A DNA stretch of 64,000 nucleotides from DASRJW01 sp964567755 (lineage in GTDB: Bacteria > Krumholzibacteriota > Krumholzibacteriia > G020349025). Under the pieces are notes generated by a model that was not told where the DNA came from, searched no databases, and saw only the letters and a list, made by a program, of their open reading frames with translations. Made by a program: the position numbers and the translations under genes. This document shows, in pieces, positions 54,502-62,575 of this stretch; within the stretch, counting starts at the first letter, position 1, and the number at the start of each line of letters is the position of its first letter. Location of the stretch: positions 154,459 to 218,458 of the forward strand of contig CAZMNW010000020.1 in assembly GCA_964567755.1 (NCBI GenBank), written 5' to 3'.

Positions 54502-55677
54502 GTGCGGCGATCGGGAACCACGGAGTACGTGGACGTGATCGTGGTCGGCGCCGGCCCGGCCGGGAGCAGCGCCGCATTGCATCTGGCGCGGGAAGGGATG
54601 CGCGTGCTGCTGCTGGAGAAGGAAGAATTGCCACGCTACAAGACGTGCGGCGGTGGCATCGTCGGGCGTATCGCGCAGGAACTACCCCTCGACGATGCTG
54701 CTTGTGTGCAGCGGGTGCTGGGCGTTGCCACGATGCACCTCCCTTGCGCGGGTCTGCATTTCGAGGTGCGCCGATCGCAGCCGATTCTCTACACCGTCAT
54801 GCGCGCGGAGTTCGACGCCTGGCTCTGCGAGCGCGCACGGGCTGCGGGCGCGACACTGCGCTCCGGCTGCCCGGTGCAGGGCTTGGAGCAGACCGCGAGC
54901 GGCGTGGAGGTTTGGACGCCTCAGGGCCGATTCGGTGCCGGATTCCTCGTCGGCGCCGACGGTGCCACGAGCCGGGTGGCACGCTGGGCTGGTTGGGACT
55001 CGGATGTCCGCACCATTCCCGCGCTCGAGTGGGAGGTCCCGGTCGCGAGCGACACTCTGGGACGCTTCGCAGCTGTCGCGCGCTTCGATTTCGATGTCGA
55101 GCCTTCCGGATACGCGTGGGTGTTTCCGAAGTCGCAGCACCTTTCGGTCGGCATTCTGAGCCTACAAAGAGGCGCGCACGCGCTGCGCCAGCAACTCGAG
55201 AGTTATCTCGCGCGGCTTCAGATCACGCCCTCGGGCACGCCGCTCTGCCACGGGGCACTCATCCCCGTCGCGCCGCGTCGTGGCGGCCCGGCGCGCGAAC
55301 GCGTGCTCTTGTGCGGTGATGCCGCGGGTCTCGTGGACCCTGTGACGGGCGAGGGGATCTCTTATGCCCTTCGCAGCGGCGAGATGGCGGCCAGTGCGCT
55401 GCTCGCGTCGCCGGTCGATCCGCGTTCCGTTCGCATCGCGTACACGCATGCCTTGAAAAACAGCCTACACACAGAACTTCGGAGCGCTCGCCTCTTGGCA
55501 CACGTTCTCGCCCACCCATCGCTTCGGGCCTGGGTTTTTCGGCATCTGGGTTCGCAGATGTGCGAGACCATGACGGATGTCATTCAAGGAAGGTTCGGCT
55601 ATTCAGAGCTCCTTTCGTCGTCTTCGAGCTACCTCGCGCTTTCGCGTCTTCTCCTGCGCTCGATCCGCAAGGCATGA
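54502..55677 (+). CDS. Geranylgeranyl reductase family FAD oxidoreductase
   Basis: GTG 54502 follows GGGAGTGTGGC and gives 391 residues. The N-terminal FAD motif is VIVVGAGPAGSSAALHLA; a second motif is GFLVGADGATS and the third, LLCGDAAGLVDPVTGEGI. The CGGG after RYKT is characteristic of the geranylgeranyl reductase group. Members reduce isoprenoid chains of lipids, menaquinones or chlorophylls. Here it might saturate the menaquinone side chain that feeds the cytochrome complexes, but the context gives no direct support. Confidence 0.9.
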   Translation: MRRSGTTEYVDVIVVGAGPAGSSAALHLAREGMRVLLLEKEELPRYKTCGGGIVGRIAQELPLDDAACVQRVLGVATMHLPCAGLHFEVRRSQPILYTVMRAEFDAWLCERARAAGATLRSGCPVQGLEQTASGVEVWTPQGRFGAGFLVGADGATSRVARWAGWDSDVRTIPALEWEVPVASDTLGRFAAVARFDFDVEPSGYAWVFPKSQHLSVGILSLQRGAHALRQQLESYLARLQITPSGTPLCHGALIPVAPRRGGPARERVLLCGDAAGLVDPVTGEGISYALRSGEMAASALLASPVDPRSVRIAYTHALKNSLHTELRSARLLAHVLAHPSLRAWVFRHLGSQMCETMTDVIQGRFGYSELLSSSSSYLALSRLLLRSIRKA

Positions 55678-56187
55678 ACGCTTCTCGGCCGCAAACAGAA
55701 AGAAGTTCCGAGGCAGCGGTCGTTTTGTCGGTCCACCCGCAGCCCATACCCTGTCTGTTCGACGATGGATTTCGATTGTCGGTCCACCTGCCGCCCGTAC
55801 CCGTCTGTTCGACGATGGATTCCGATTGTCGGTCCACCCGCCGCCCATACCCTGTCTGTTCGACGATGGATTTCGTTTGTCGGTCTGCTCATCGGTCGCA
55901 CCCATTCGGTCGTCGATGGATCACGATTGGCGGGGCTCTCCATCTTCCGCCGTTTTGGTCCGAGGTGAGCAATGAAAGAATCGTTCCAGGAAAAATGTCG
56001 AGTCTGGTGCTGCTTTTCGAGTTGGCATGATTCTAAAAATGTGAACGGCGTGTACAGGGGATGTCGCCAGCGTTGACAATGTCGCTGGAGCTAGATTCGC
56101 GGCTCCGTGCACACGTGATAAAGTAGAGCGAGCGAGGTGCCACGGCACGCTGCGCGGGAAGATCTTTGCCCGCGCTCGGGGGGGCGA
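55678..56187. other. Gene-free gap with tandem repeats
   Basis: The 510 bp between the FAD reductase and xdhC-like gene hold a tandem repeat array (55725-55930) and then about 250 bp of mixed sequence. Open frames cross it on both strands, but the repeats shift phase between copies and no frame has a ribosome site, so I do not call a gene. Confidence 0.6.
55725..55930. repeat. Tandem repeat, unit about 51 bp, three good and one to two decayed copies
   Basis: Copies begin with TTGTCGG at 55725, 55776, 55826 and 55877, giving periods of 51, 50 and 51 bp. The first three share CCACC, the CTGTTCGACGATGGATT block and CGATTGTCGG; the fourth is diverged and a fifth begins near 55926. The pattern is noncoding and not a CRISPR array because repeats are contiguous without unique spacers. 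Confidence 0.85.
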
Positions 56188-56997
56188 ATGTTTGAGGAGA
56201 TCGCAGAAGCGAGGCGACGCGGACAACCGGTGGTTCTCTGCACGGTCGTCGAGACCCGCGGTTCCGTCCCTCGTCATGCAGGTGCCAAGATGTTGGTGTG
56301 GGCCGACGGCACTTTCGCCGGCACCATTGGCGGCGGCGAAATGGAAATGCGCACGCTTCACGCTGCCCTCGAGGTGATGCAGGCACGCGTGCCGCGCCTC
56401 GTGCGATTCGCACTCCAGAATCCGGACGCTGGCGATGCTGGCGTTTGCGGCGGGGAGGTCGAGATTTTTTTGGACCCGATCACGGTACGTCCGACGCTTC
56501 TCGTCATCGGCGCCGGCCATGTGGGCCGCGCACTCGTGCATCTCGGCACTTGGCTCGGGTTTCGTGTCGTCGTTTCGGATGACCGACCCGATCACTGCAC
56601 CCCCGAAGCCATTCCTGGAGCGGACGAGTATCTGTGCGCGTCCATGTCGGAGGTGCCGCGACGCTGTCCGATCGACACCCAGACGTGGATCGTCATGCCG
56701 ACGCGCGGGATGCCCCTCGATGTCGAGGGTTTGCCCCATCTCCTGGAGACTCCATTCGCCTATCTGGGTGTGATCGGTTCCCGGCGACGTTGGCTCGCAG
56801 CTCGACGCGAGTTGGAGGCCCGTGGATTCCCGCGCGAGAAGTTGGATCGGGTGCGTTCCCCGATGGGTCTCGAGTTCAACGCCGAAACCCCAGAGGAGAT
56901 CGCACTCAGCGTCCTTGCCGAGATCGTCATGCTGCGCAATGGTGGTTCCGGCGCACCGATGCATGTGCGACCGGCAGCAGACGACGGCGCGGAGTGA
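56188..56997 (+). CDS. XdhC/CoxI family protein
   Basis: ATG 56188 follows a G-rich ribosome site and gives 269 residues. The N-terminal XdhC/CoxI domain has VETRGSVPRHAGAKMLV and GTIGGGEMEMRTL. The C-terminal Rossmann domain has LLVIGAGHVGRALVHL and YLGVIGSRRRW. Such proteins bind molybdenum cofactor and insert it, after sulfuration, into xanthine dehydrogenase or CO dehydrogenase-type enzymes. No molybdoenzyme gene is in the window, so the client must be elsewhere. Confidence 0.93.
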   Translation: MFEEIAEARRRGQPVVLCTVVETRGSVPRHAGAKMLVWADGTFAGTIGGGEMEMRTLHAALEVMQARVPRLVRFALQNPDAGDAGVCGGEVEIFLDPITVRPTLLVIGAGHVGRALVHLGTWLGFRVVVSDDRPDHCTPEAIPGADEYLCASMSEVPRRCPIDTQTWIVMPTRGMPLDVEGLPHLLETPFAYLGVIGSRRRWLAARRELEARGFPREKLDRVRSPMGLEFNAETPEEIALSVLAEIVMLRNGGSGAPMHVRPAADDGAE

Positions 56998-57111
56998 TCG
57001 GCGCTGGACTCGGCAGCGCCAATGCTCGACGCGGCAGGACCTCGGCTCGCTTCCACCTGGCCGGCGACTTCGCAACGCTCATAGAATCTCTGCGTGTGCT
57101 AGGATGACGAG

Positions 57112-57214
57112 CGTGAATCGGGGTGGACCGGCCGGCGGGCAGAACAGCGCCGGTTGGGCCTGAGAGAACACCCGTCGAACTTGATCCGGGTCATGCCGGC
57201 GCAGGGAATTCACG
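57112..57214 (+). ncRNA. TPP riboswitch (THI element)
   Basis: The conserved cores are present in order: GGGGTG at 57120-57125, CTGAGA at 57160-57165, ACCCGTCGAACTTGATCC and GCCGGCGCAGGGA. The closing P1 stem pairs CGTGAAT (57112-57118) with ATTCACG (57208-57214). It precedes the thiD start by about 100 bp and should switch off the thiamine operon when thiamine pyrophosphate is plentiful. Confidence 0.95.
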
Positions 57215-57312
57215 ACGCTCCAACCCTCCATCTCGATTTCACTGCACGTCGTCCTGCCGTGGGGACGATTGGTGGCGAGGCGGCAGTGTGCTCAGCCAAC
57301 CTGAGGAGTCGT

Positions 57313-58293
57313 GTGTCGTTCCAGAACGCGCAGGACGAAGATGCCCGCTCGAAAGAGCAAGCGCGCGCGGCAGCAGCGACACGAGCTGCGACCCCGCGCG
57401 TCATTCTCACCATTGCGGGCTCCGACTCGAGCGCGGGCGCGGGCATCCAGGCCGACCTGAAGACGATCTCTGCGTGTGGTGGTTATGGGGCGACTGTGAT
57501 CACTGCTGTCACGGCACAGAATACGTGCGGCGTGCGAGAAGTTTTGGAGATGCCGCCTGACCTCGTCTCCGCGCAGATCGCTGCCATCTTCGACGACCTG
57601 GACGTGGCGGCGATCAAGACGGGAATGCTCGCGAGCGCCGATGTCGTGCGCACCGTGGCTCGAGAACTGCGAAGCCACCGTGCCGGCCCTGTCGTCGTCG
57701 ATCCGGTGATGATCGCCAAGGGCGGACACGCCCTGCTGCGCGATGACGCCGTCGAATGCCTGCGAAAAGAGATGCTGCCGCTCGCCACACTGACGACTCC
57801 CAACCGGCTCGAGGCGGAACGGCTCGCGGGAATGCCGGTGCAGCGGCTCGAAGACGCCGAAGCGGCGGGCCGCGCCATCTTGCGCAGCGGTTGCGCGGCG
57901 GTGCTCGTCAAAGGCGGCCACCTGGAGACGCAGTTAGCCGTCGATGTCCTCGTCACGGCGGATGGCGTGGAGGTCTTCGAAGCCAGCCGCATTCGAACAG
58001 CGCACACGCATGGCACGGGCTGCACCCTGTCGGCGGCTATCGCCACCTACCTTGGACGCGGTGCCGGTTTGTCGGCCGCGATTCGCGCCGCCAAGCTCTA
58101 TGTGACCGAGGCAATTCGAGATGGGCTGGCGCTCGGGGCTGGCCACGGCCCCACCGACCACTTTTTTTACTTGCGACGTCCGAATCCCGTGGCGTGGATG
58201 GACAAGTTGGCCGCCGCAGGCGAGCTTCCGAGTGCATCGGGTCCGGCCTCGGGCCGCGTCGCCAAGCCAGCCCCGACCGGCGAGGAACGATGA
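57313..58293 (+). CDS. thiD: Hydroxymethylpyrimidine/phosphomethylpyrimidine kinase
   Basis: The enzyme phosphorylates HMP and HMP-P to HMP-PP for thiamine synthesis. I choose GTG 57313, behind CTGAGGAG, since upstream starts would place the coding region inside the riboswitch; this gives 326 residues including about 25 extra at the N-terminus. Motifs are ILTIAGSDSSAGAGIQADLK, GVREVLEM, DPVMIAKGGH, VKGGHL and the anion-hole HTHGTGCTLSAAIA. It is the first gene after the riboswitch and heads the thi operon. Confidence 0.93.
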   Translation: MSFQNAQDEDARSKEQARAAAATRAATPRVILTIAGSDSSAGAGIQADLKTISACGGYGATVITAVTAQNTCGVREVLEMPPDLVSAQIAAIFDDLDVAAIKTGMLASADVVRTVARELRSHRAGPVVVDPVMIAKGGHALLRDDAVECLRKEMLPLATLTTPNRLEAERLAGMPVQRLEDAEAAGRAILRSGCAAVLVKGGHLETQLAVDVLVTADGVEVFEASRIRTAHTHGTGCTLSAAIATYLGRGAGLSAAIRAAKLYVTEAIRDGLALGAGHGPTDHFFYLRRPNPVAWMDKLAAAGELPSASGPASGRVAKPAPTGEER

Positions 58294-58315
58294 GACGCCA
58301 AACAGGGTCGAAGTG

Positions 58316-58984
58316 ATGCGAAGCACACTCGGGCAAAAAACCATCGGACGTTTGCACGTGCTCACCAACGAATCGTTGCAAGATCGTTGGACGCATTTAC
58401 AACTGGCGATTCTGGCCGCGGACGGTGGAGCCGACACGGTGCAGTACCGCGAGAAGCGGCCCCGGTCCATGGCCGAGCATGAACATGTGGTGCGGGATAT
58501 CCGGCGGGCGCTGCCGCTCGGTGTGCAACTCGTCGTCGACGATCATGCCGCCGTGGCCCAGACTGCGGGCGCCGACGGCGTGCATCTGGGGCGAACGGAC
58601 TTGGCGCCGCACGCCGCGCGGCGACTGCTGGGTGCGCGTTTCCTCATCGGGGGCACAGCCAACAGCCTCGCCGAGGCCCGGCTCTGCTTCGCACAGCCGC
58701 TCGATTACCTTGGCGTCGGGCCGGTGTTCGGCACGCAATCGAAGATGAACCCGGCGCCCGCTCTCGGTGTCGAAACCGTCGCAGCGATCGCGCGCGCGGC
58801 GCCGATTCCCGTGATCGCGATCGGCGGGATCACGCCGGATGCTGTCGAAGCCCTGATCGACGCCGGCGCCTGGGGTGTGGCGGTGCTCTCGGGGATCGTT
58901 TGTGACGCCGATCCGGCGGGGGCGACGGCACTCTATCGTGCGGCACTGGATCGGGCGCTCGCGCGAGGACAGGTGCGAGCATGA
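58316..58984 (+). CDS. thiE: Thiamine-phosphate synthase
   Basis: The 222-residue protein joins HMP-PP and thiazole phosphate into thiamine phosphate. Active-site features include VQYREKRP, LVVDDHAAVA, GVHLGRTDL, GGTANSLAEA, the GVGPVFGTQSK pyrophosphate loop and IPVIAIGGITPD. The start ATG 58316 lies 22 bp after thiD; a GTG immediately before it is possible. The stop overlaps thiO by ATGA. TQSK replaces the usual TxTK loop, a conservative change. Confidence 0.94.
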   Translation: MRSTLGQKTIGRLHVLTNESLQDRWTHLQLAILAADGGADTVQYREKRPRSMAEHEHVVRDIRRALPLGVQLVVDDHAAVAQTAGADGVHLGRTDLAPHAARRLLGARFLIGGTANSLAEARLCFAQPLDYLGVGPVFGTQSKMNPAPALGVETVAAIARAAPIPVIAIGGITPDAVEALIDAGAWGVAVLSGIVCDADPAGATALYRAALDRALARGQVRA

Positions 58985-60168
58985 GCCACATCGAGAACAA
59001 CGGGGGGACATTCCCCGCGCGCGCGGATGTGGTCGTCATCGGGGGCGGCATCATCGGGCTCGCCGTGGCGCACGAGCTGAGCGAACGCGGCCGGCGCGTC
59101 GTCGTTCTCGATGACGAGAGTCGCGCCGGCAACTCGACGCATGCTGCTGCCGGCATGCTCGCGCCAGCGGCGGAAGCGGACATCGAGTTGCCCGGACTGT
59201 GCGAGTTTCGGCAATGGAGCTATTCGCTCTACCCGCAGTTCGTGTCGCGAGTGCAGCGGCTCTCGGGGATCGACTGTGGCCTGGGCGCGGAGGGCACGCT
59301 TCTCGTCGCGCTCGACCGTGATCACGTGGCCGAGCTCGAGCGATTGCGTGGCATCCTGCAAGCGCAAGGCATCGACACGCAGCTGCTGGGTGCGGACGCT
59401 GTCGCGGCGCGCGAACCAGCTCTCAGCCCACGTCTCCTCGAGGGGTTGTGGTTGCCGCAGGATCTCCACATCGACCAGCGCCGCCTGGTGCGAGCGCTGC
59501 GCGCGGCGGTGGATGCGCGTGGTGGATGGCGCAGCGGCCAGGCGAACGTCGAGCGCGTGCACGCCGATGGGCAGGTCGAGGGGCACACGGGCTCAGGTGA
59601 ATCCTTCGTCGTGAGGGGCGATGCAGTGGTCCTCGCGGGTGGAAGTTGGACGAACGTACGGATCGATTCACCCGGCGCGCATTTACCACTGCGGCCGGTG
59701 AAGGGGCAGCTGCTGCGACTGCATGCGCCCGGGCTCCTTCATCATGTGGTGCGCACGCCCGATGTCTACTTGGTGCCGCATGCCGACGGCGATCTCGTCG
59801 TGGGGGCGACGGCCGAGGACCAGGGCTTCGATGAACGGCCCACGGCGGGAGCCGTGCTCGACCTGCTGCGCCACGCTTGGCGCGCCATCCCCGCCGTGCA
59901 CGATCTGCCGCTGCGCGAGGTCTGCGTCGGTTTCCGCCCGTGTGCGCGCGATCACCGGCCGCTCATCGGTCGGGTCGAGGGACGGGTCCTGGTCGCGACG
60001 GGTCACTATCGTAACGGCATCCTGCTGGCGCCGGGAACCGCGCGCATGATCGCGGCGCTGGTGTGCGACGAGCCGTTGCCGGCGTTGCTCGCCCATTTCG
60101 ATCCACAACGTTACGGACGGGGCGCCGACACAGAGTTGCCCGCGCGCGCGGGGCAAGGTACGTCATGA
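58981..60168 (+). CDS. thiO: Glycine oxidase ThiO
   Basis: ThiO oxidises glycine to the imine used for the thiazole ring, using oxygen. The 395-residue protein has the FAD motif VVVIGGGIIGLAVAHEL, STHAAAGMLAPAAE typical of glycine oxidase, and the C-terminal VATGHYRNGILLAPGTA. It overlaps thiE and thiS by 4 bp each, so is tightly coupled. Use of ThiO rather than the radical enzyme ThiH implies that the organism can make thiamine in the presence of oxygen, although it carries an anaerobic-style cytochrome repertoire. Confidence 0.93.
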   Translation: MSHIENNGGTFPARADVVVIGGGIIGLAVAHELSERGRRVVVLDDESRAGNSTHAAAGMLAPAAEADIELPGLCEFRQWSYSLYPQFVSRVQRLSGIDCGLGAEGTLLVALDRDHVAELERLRGILQAQGIDTQLLGADAVAAREPALSPRLLEGLWLPQDLHIDQRRLVRALRAAVDARGGWRSGQANVERVHADGQVEGHTGSGESFVVRGDAVVLAGGSWTNVRIDSPGAHLPLRPVKGQLLRLHAPGLLHHVVRTPDVYLVPHADGDLVVGATAEDQGFDERPTAGAVLDLLRHAWRAIPAVHDLPLREVCVGFRPCARDHRPLIGRVEGRVLVATGHYRNGILLAPGTARMIAALVCDEPLPALLAHFDPQRYGRGADTELPARAGQGTS

Positions 60169-60398
60169 ACCGTCACGGTCCTGACCTAGCGATGCCCACG
60201 GTGTGCGTGAACGGCGAAAGTCGCATGCTGGGCGCAGGAACGCGCGTGGATGCGATCGTCGAACTGTTCGCGGGCGGGCAGAACGACGGTGTGGCAGTGG
60301 CCGTGAACGGCGAAATCGTTCCACGCCGGCAATGGCGCGAAAGAGAGGTTTGCAATGGCGACGACATCGAAATCGTCCGCGCCGTCCAAGGAGGGTGA
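60165..60398 (+). CDS. thiS: Sulfur carrier protein ThiS
   Basis: This 77-residue ubiquitin-like protein ends in the required Gly-Gly (VQGG) that is adenylated and thiocarboxylated. The body has VAVAVNGEIVPRRQW and CNGDDIEIVRAV. ATG 60165 overlaps the thiO stop; an internal ATG at 60192 would give a more typical 68 residues. It overlaps thiG by 44 bp. No thiF is in the window, so the activating enzyme must be elsewhere. Confidence 0.9.
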   Translation: MNRHGPDLAMPTVCVNGESRMLGAGTRVDAIVELFAGGQNDGVAVAVNGEIVPRRQWREREVCNGDDIEIVRAVQGG

Positions 60399-61227
60399 CG
60401 GCAGGCTCGATGCGCAGGCTGCCGACACCGGCCTGCGGCTCGGAGACCTGCAGCTCGCGTCGCGACTCATCCTGGGGTCGTCGCGTTATCCCAGCACGCA
60501 GGTGCTGCTCGATGCGCTCGCGGCCGCGGGCGCCGAGCTCGTGACGGTGGGCATTCGACGCGTGAGCCCGACCGCGGGCGGTGGCGAGAATCTCTACCGG
60601 CTGCTGCGCGAGCATGGCTACACGGTGCTGCCGAACACGGCGGGGTGCTTCACCGCGCGTGACGCCGTGTTGACGGCGCAACTGGCGCGCGAGGCCTTGG
60701 ACACGACGATGATCAAGCTCGAGGTCATCGGCGACGAGGACACACTGCTTCCCGATGTCGCCGGCCTCGTCGAGGCAGCGCGCGAGCTGGTGCGACAGGG
60801 GTTTCAAGTGTTGCCGTACACGAACGACGATCCGATCACGGCACAGAAGTTGGAGGATCTCGGCTGCATCGCCGTCATGCCGCTCGGGGCGCCGATCGGT
60901 TCAGGGCTTGGCATCCGTAATCCTCACAACATCGAGCTCATCGTCGAGCGCGCCAAGATCCCCGTGATCGTCGATGCGGGCGTGGGGACGGCTTCGGATG
61001 TGGCCGTCGCGTTCGAGCTCGGTTGCGATGGCGTCCTGCTCAACACGGCGGTAGCGCGCGCGCGCGATCCGGTGGCGATGGCCGGCGCGATGTGCGCGGC
61101 CGCGCGCGCCGGTTGGTTGGCGCGCCGTGCCGGGCGCATTCCACGCCTATTCTACGCCGAGGCATCGACGCCGATGACGGGTCGCATCGGCAGTCGCAGC
61201 GCCGAGCGCGACACGCAGACGTCGTGA
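60355..61227 (+). CDS. thiG: Thiazole synthase ThiG
   Basis: ThiG builds the thiazole phosphate ring from deoxyxylulose phosphate, dehydroglycine and ThiS thiocarboxylate. The 290-residue TIM barrel has LASRLILGSSRYPS, PNTAGCFTARDAV, the catalytic Lys in MIKLEVIGD, and MPLGAPIGSGLGI and VDAGVGTASDVA phosphate-binding loops. About 25 N-terminal residues (Ser/Lys/Ala-rich) precede the domain. It overlaps thiS and the TenI-like gene. Confidence 0.95.
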   Translation: MATTSKSSAPSKEGDGRLDAQAADTGLRLGDLQLASRLILGSSRYPSTQVLLDALAAAGAELVTVGIRRVSPTAGGGENLYRLLREHGYTVLPNTAGCFTARDAVLTAQLAREALDTTMIKLEVIGDEDTLLPDVAGLVEAARELVRQGFQVLPYTNDDPITAQKLEDLGCIAVMPLGAPIGSGLGIRNPHNIELIVERAKIPVIVDAGVGTASDVAVAFELGCDGVLLNTAVARARDPVAMAGAMCAAARAGWLARRAGRIPRLFYAEASTPMTGRIGSRSAERDTQTS

Positions 61228-61931
61228 GCGCGTCGCATGCCGACACCGGCCGGGGTGAACGCGTCGAGCCGCAGAGGGACGCGCGGATTCCACATCTCTA
61301 TCTGGTCGCCGCGCGTGCACTGTTTCCCGATGATGAGACGTGGCTCGAGACGATCACGCGCGTCGGCAGCGCACTCGCGGCATATCAGTCGCGCCCCGAC
61401 GCCAGGACGCTCCACATCGCCATGCAGCTGCGGATCGAAACCGCAGCCGATCCGACGGCGCTCGCGGCCCGCGCTCTCGAGCGCATCCGCCAGACGGCGC
61501 CCGCGATTCCCGTCTATCTCAACGCCGAGGCCGATGCGGAGCCGCTCGGTTTCGACGGCATCCACTGGCCCGAACGCCGCATTCCGGCGCGTGCGCCACG
61601 CACGCATCTGGCCTGCGCGGCATCGGTGCATTCGCTCGCGTCGCTGCGTTTGGCGGAGTTGGCCGGAGCTTGCTTCGCTGTTTTCGGCGCCATTTGGACG
61701 CCGTCCTGGAAGCAAGATGCCGCGCGCGGTGTCGCAGACCTGAGCACTCTCGCCGCGCAGGCACGCATCCCCGTGCTCGCGATCGGCGGCATTACCCCCG
61801 CGCGCGCGAGTGCTTGCTTGCAAGCTGGCGCAGCCGGCATCGCGGTCGCAAGCGGTGTGTTCACTGCAATCGACGCCACAGCGGCGCTCGCCGCCTATTC
61901 GCACGCCCTCACGGTTACACCACAGCAATGA
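61224..61931 (+). CDS. TenI/ThiE-like protein
   Basis: GTG 61224 overlaps the thiG stop (GTGA) and gives 235 residues. The fold matches thiamine phosphate synthase (IPVLAIGGITPARAS, AGAAGIAVASGVF), but the active-site loops are altered: IHWPERRIP replaces VHLGQxDLP and FGAIWTPSWK replaces GPIFPTxTK. TenI, a ThiE homologue without synthase activity, isomerises the ThiG product to the aromatic thiazole, so this may be a TenI. It is the last gene of the thi operon. Confidence 0.8.
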   Translation: MSASHADTGRGERVEPQRDARIPHLYLVAARALFPDDETWLETITRVGSALAAYQSRPDARTLHIAMQLRIETAADPTALAARALERIRQTAPAIPVYLNAEADAEPLGFDGIHWPERRIPARAPRTHLACAASVHSLASLRLAELAGACFAVFGAIWTPSWKQDAARGVADLSTLAAQARIPVLAIGGITPARASACLQAGAAGIAVASGVFTAIDATAALAAYSHALTVTPQQ

Positions 61932-62575
61932 CTCTCCCCCCGGCACGGCAAAGACTCCAGGGACGAGATCGTCGCGAAGTGGGTTCCTCGTCACCCAAGC
62001 AGATCGGCAAGCGCGACTGTGGACGCGTGCCAGTCGACGTGAAGGTCTGAGACATAAAGAGTTGTTCCGGCGTTTTTCCGGCGTATACGGTGGTGCCCGA
62101 TGTACAGGAGGGATGGCCGAAGAAGGTGACCACCACGCCATGCGTACGCTCTCCCTGGAGTACCTGCGCACATCCGAGGATCGTGGTACCTCTACACCGT
62201 CCGCAAGCGTTCGCTGGCTCATGACCAATGGACGTCTCCGTAGATCTACTGAGTTGGATTCGCAGCAGAAGGTGCTGACCCCCAAAACTCGGACATGATG
62301 TCCTTGTGGAGTTGACTCCGGGGGAATTGAGTCGTTCAATAACCGTTCAAGAACGAGAACCGCTCTTTTGCTGGTTGCTGGAACTCTAGAGCATCGCCGG
62401 AGCGGATGATGTCATACAAGCGAGAGAGGCGGCACTCTGCACTCGGGAACCAGGCGCCGAGACCCACATCCGGCCGTAGGCCGCCGGGCCGCCAACAGGT
62501 AGTGCTCTCATCGCTCGAGCTTGCTCGGACACGCGGTGAATTTTGCCGCATCGACTGAAATGGGAGGTGTTCTCG
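61932..62575. other. Gene-free region upstream of kinase gene
   Basis: The 644 bp between the TenI-like gene and the kinase contain short open frames on both strands without ribosome sites or recognisable products. A possible promoter and palindrome lie at 62291-62340. I see no insertion sequence or RNA gene. Confidence 0.5.
62291..62340 (+). promoter_or_regulatory. Palindrome and sigma70-like promoter candidate
   Basis: GGACATGATGTCC (62291-62303) is a perfect 6-1-6 palindrome. It is followed by TTGACT (62312-62317), a 17-bp spacer and TTCAAT (62335-62340). This could be an operator-promoter for the kinase, 235 bp upstream of its start. Confidence 0.3.

Noticed and set aside
55725..55930. 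CRISPR array
   Set aside because: The units are contiguous and about 51 bp long without unique spacers, and no cas genes are nearby.
55560..56030. Possible repeat-containing protein across the tandem repeats
   Set aside because: Repeat periods of 51, 50 and 51 bp break the reading phase, and the frame begins inside the preceding gene.
61932..62575. Insertion-sequence remnant
   Set aside because: Sequence near 62278-62325 looks like a possible IS end with CCCCC/GGGGG arms, but I find no transposase fragment or target duplication.
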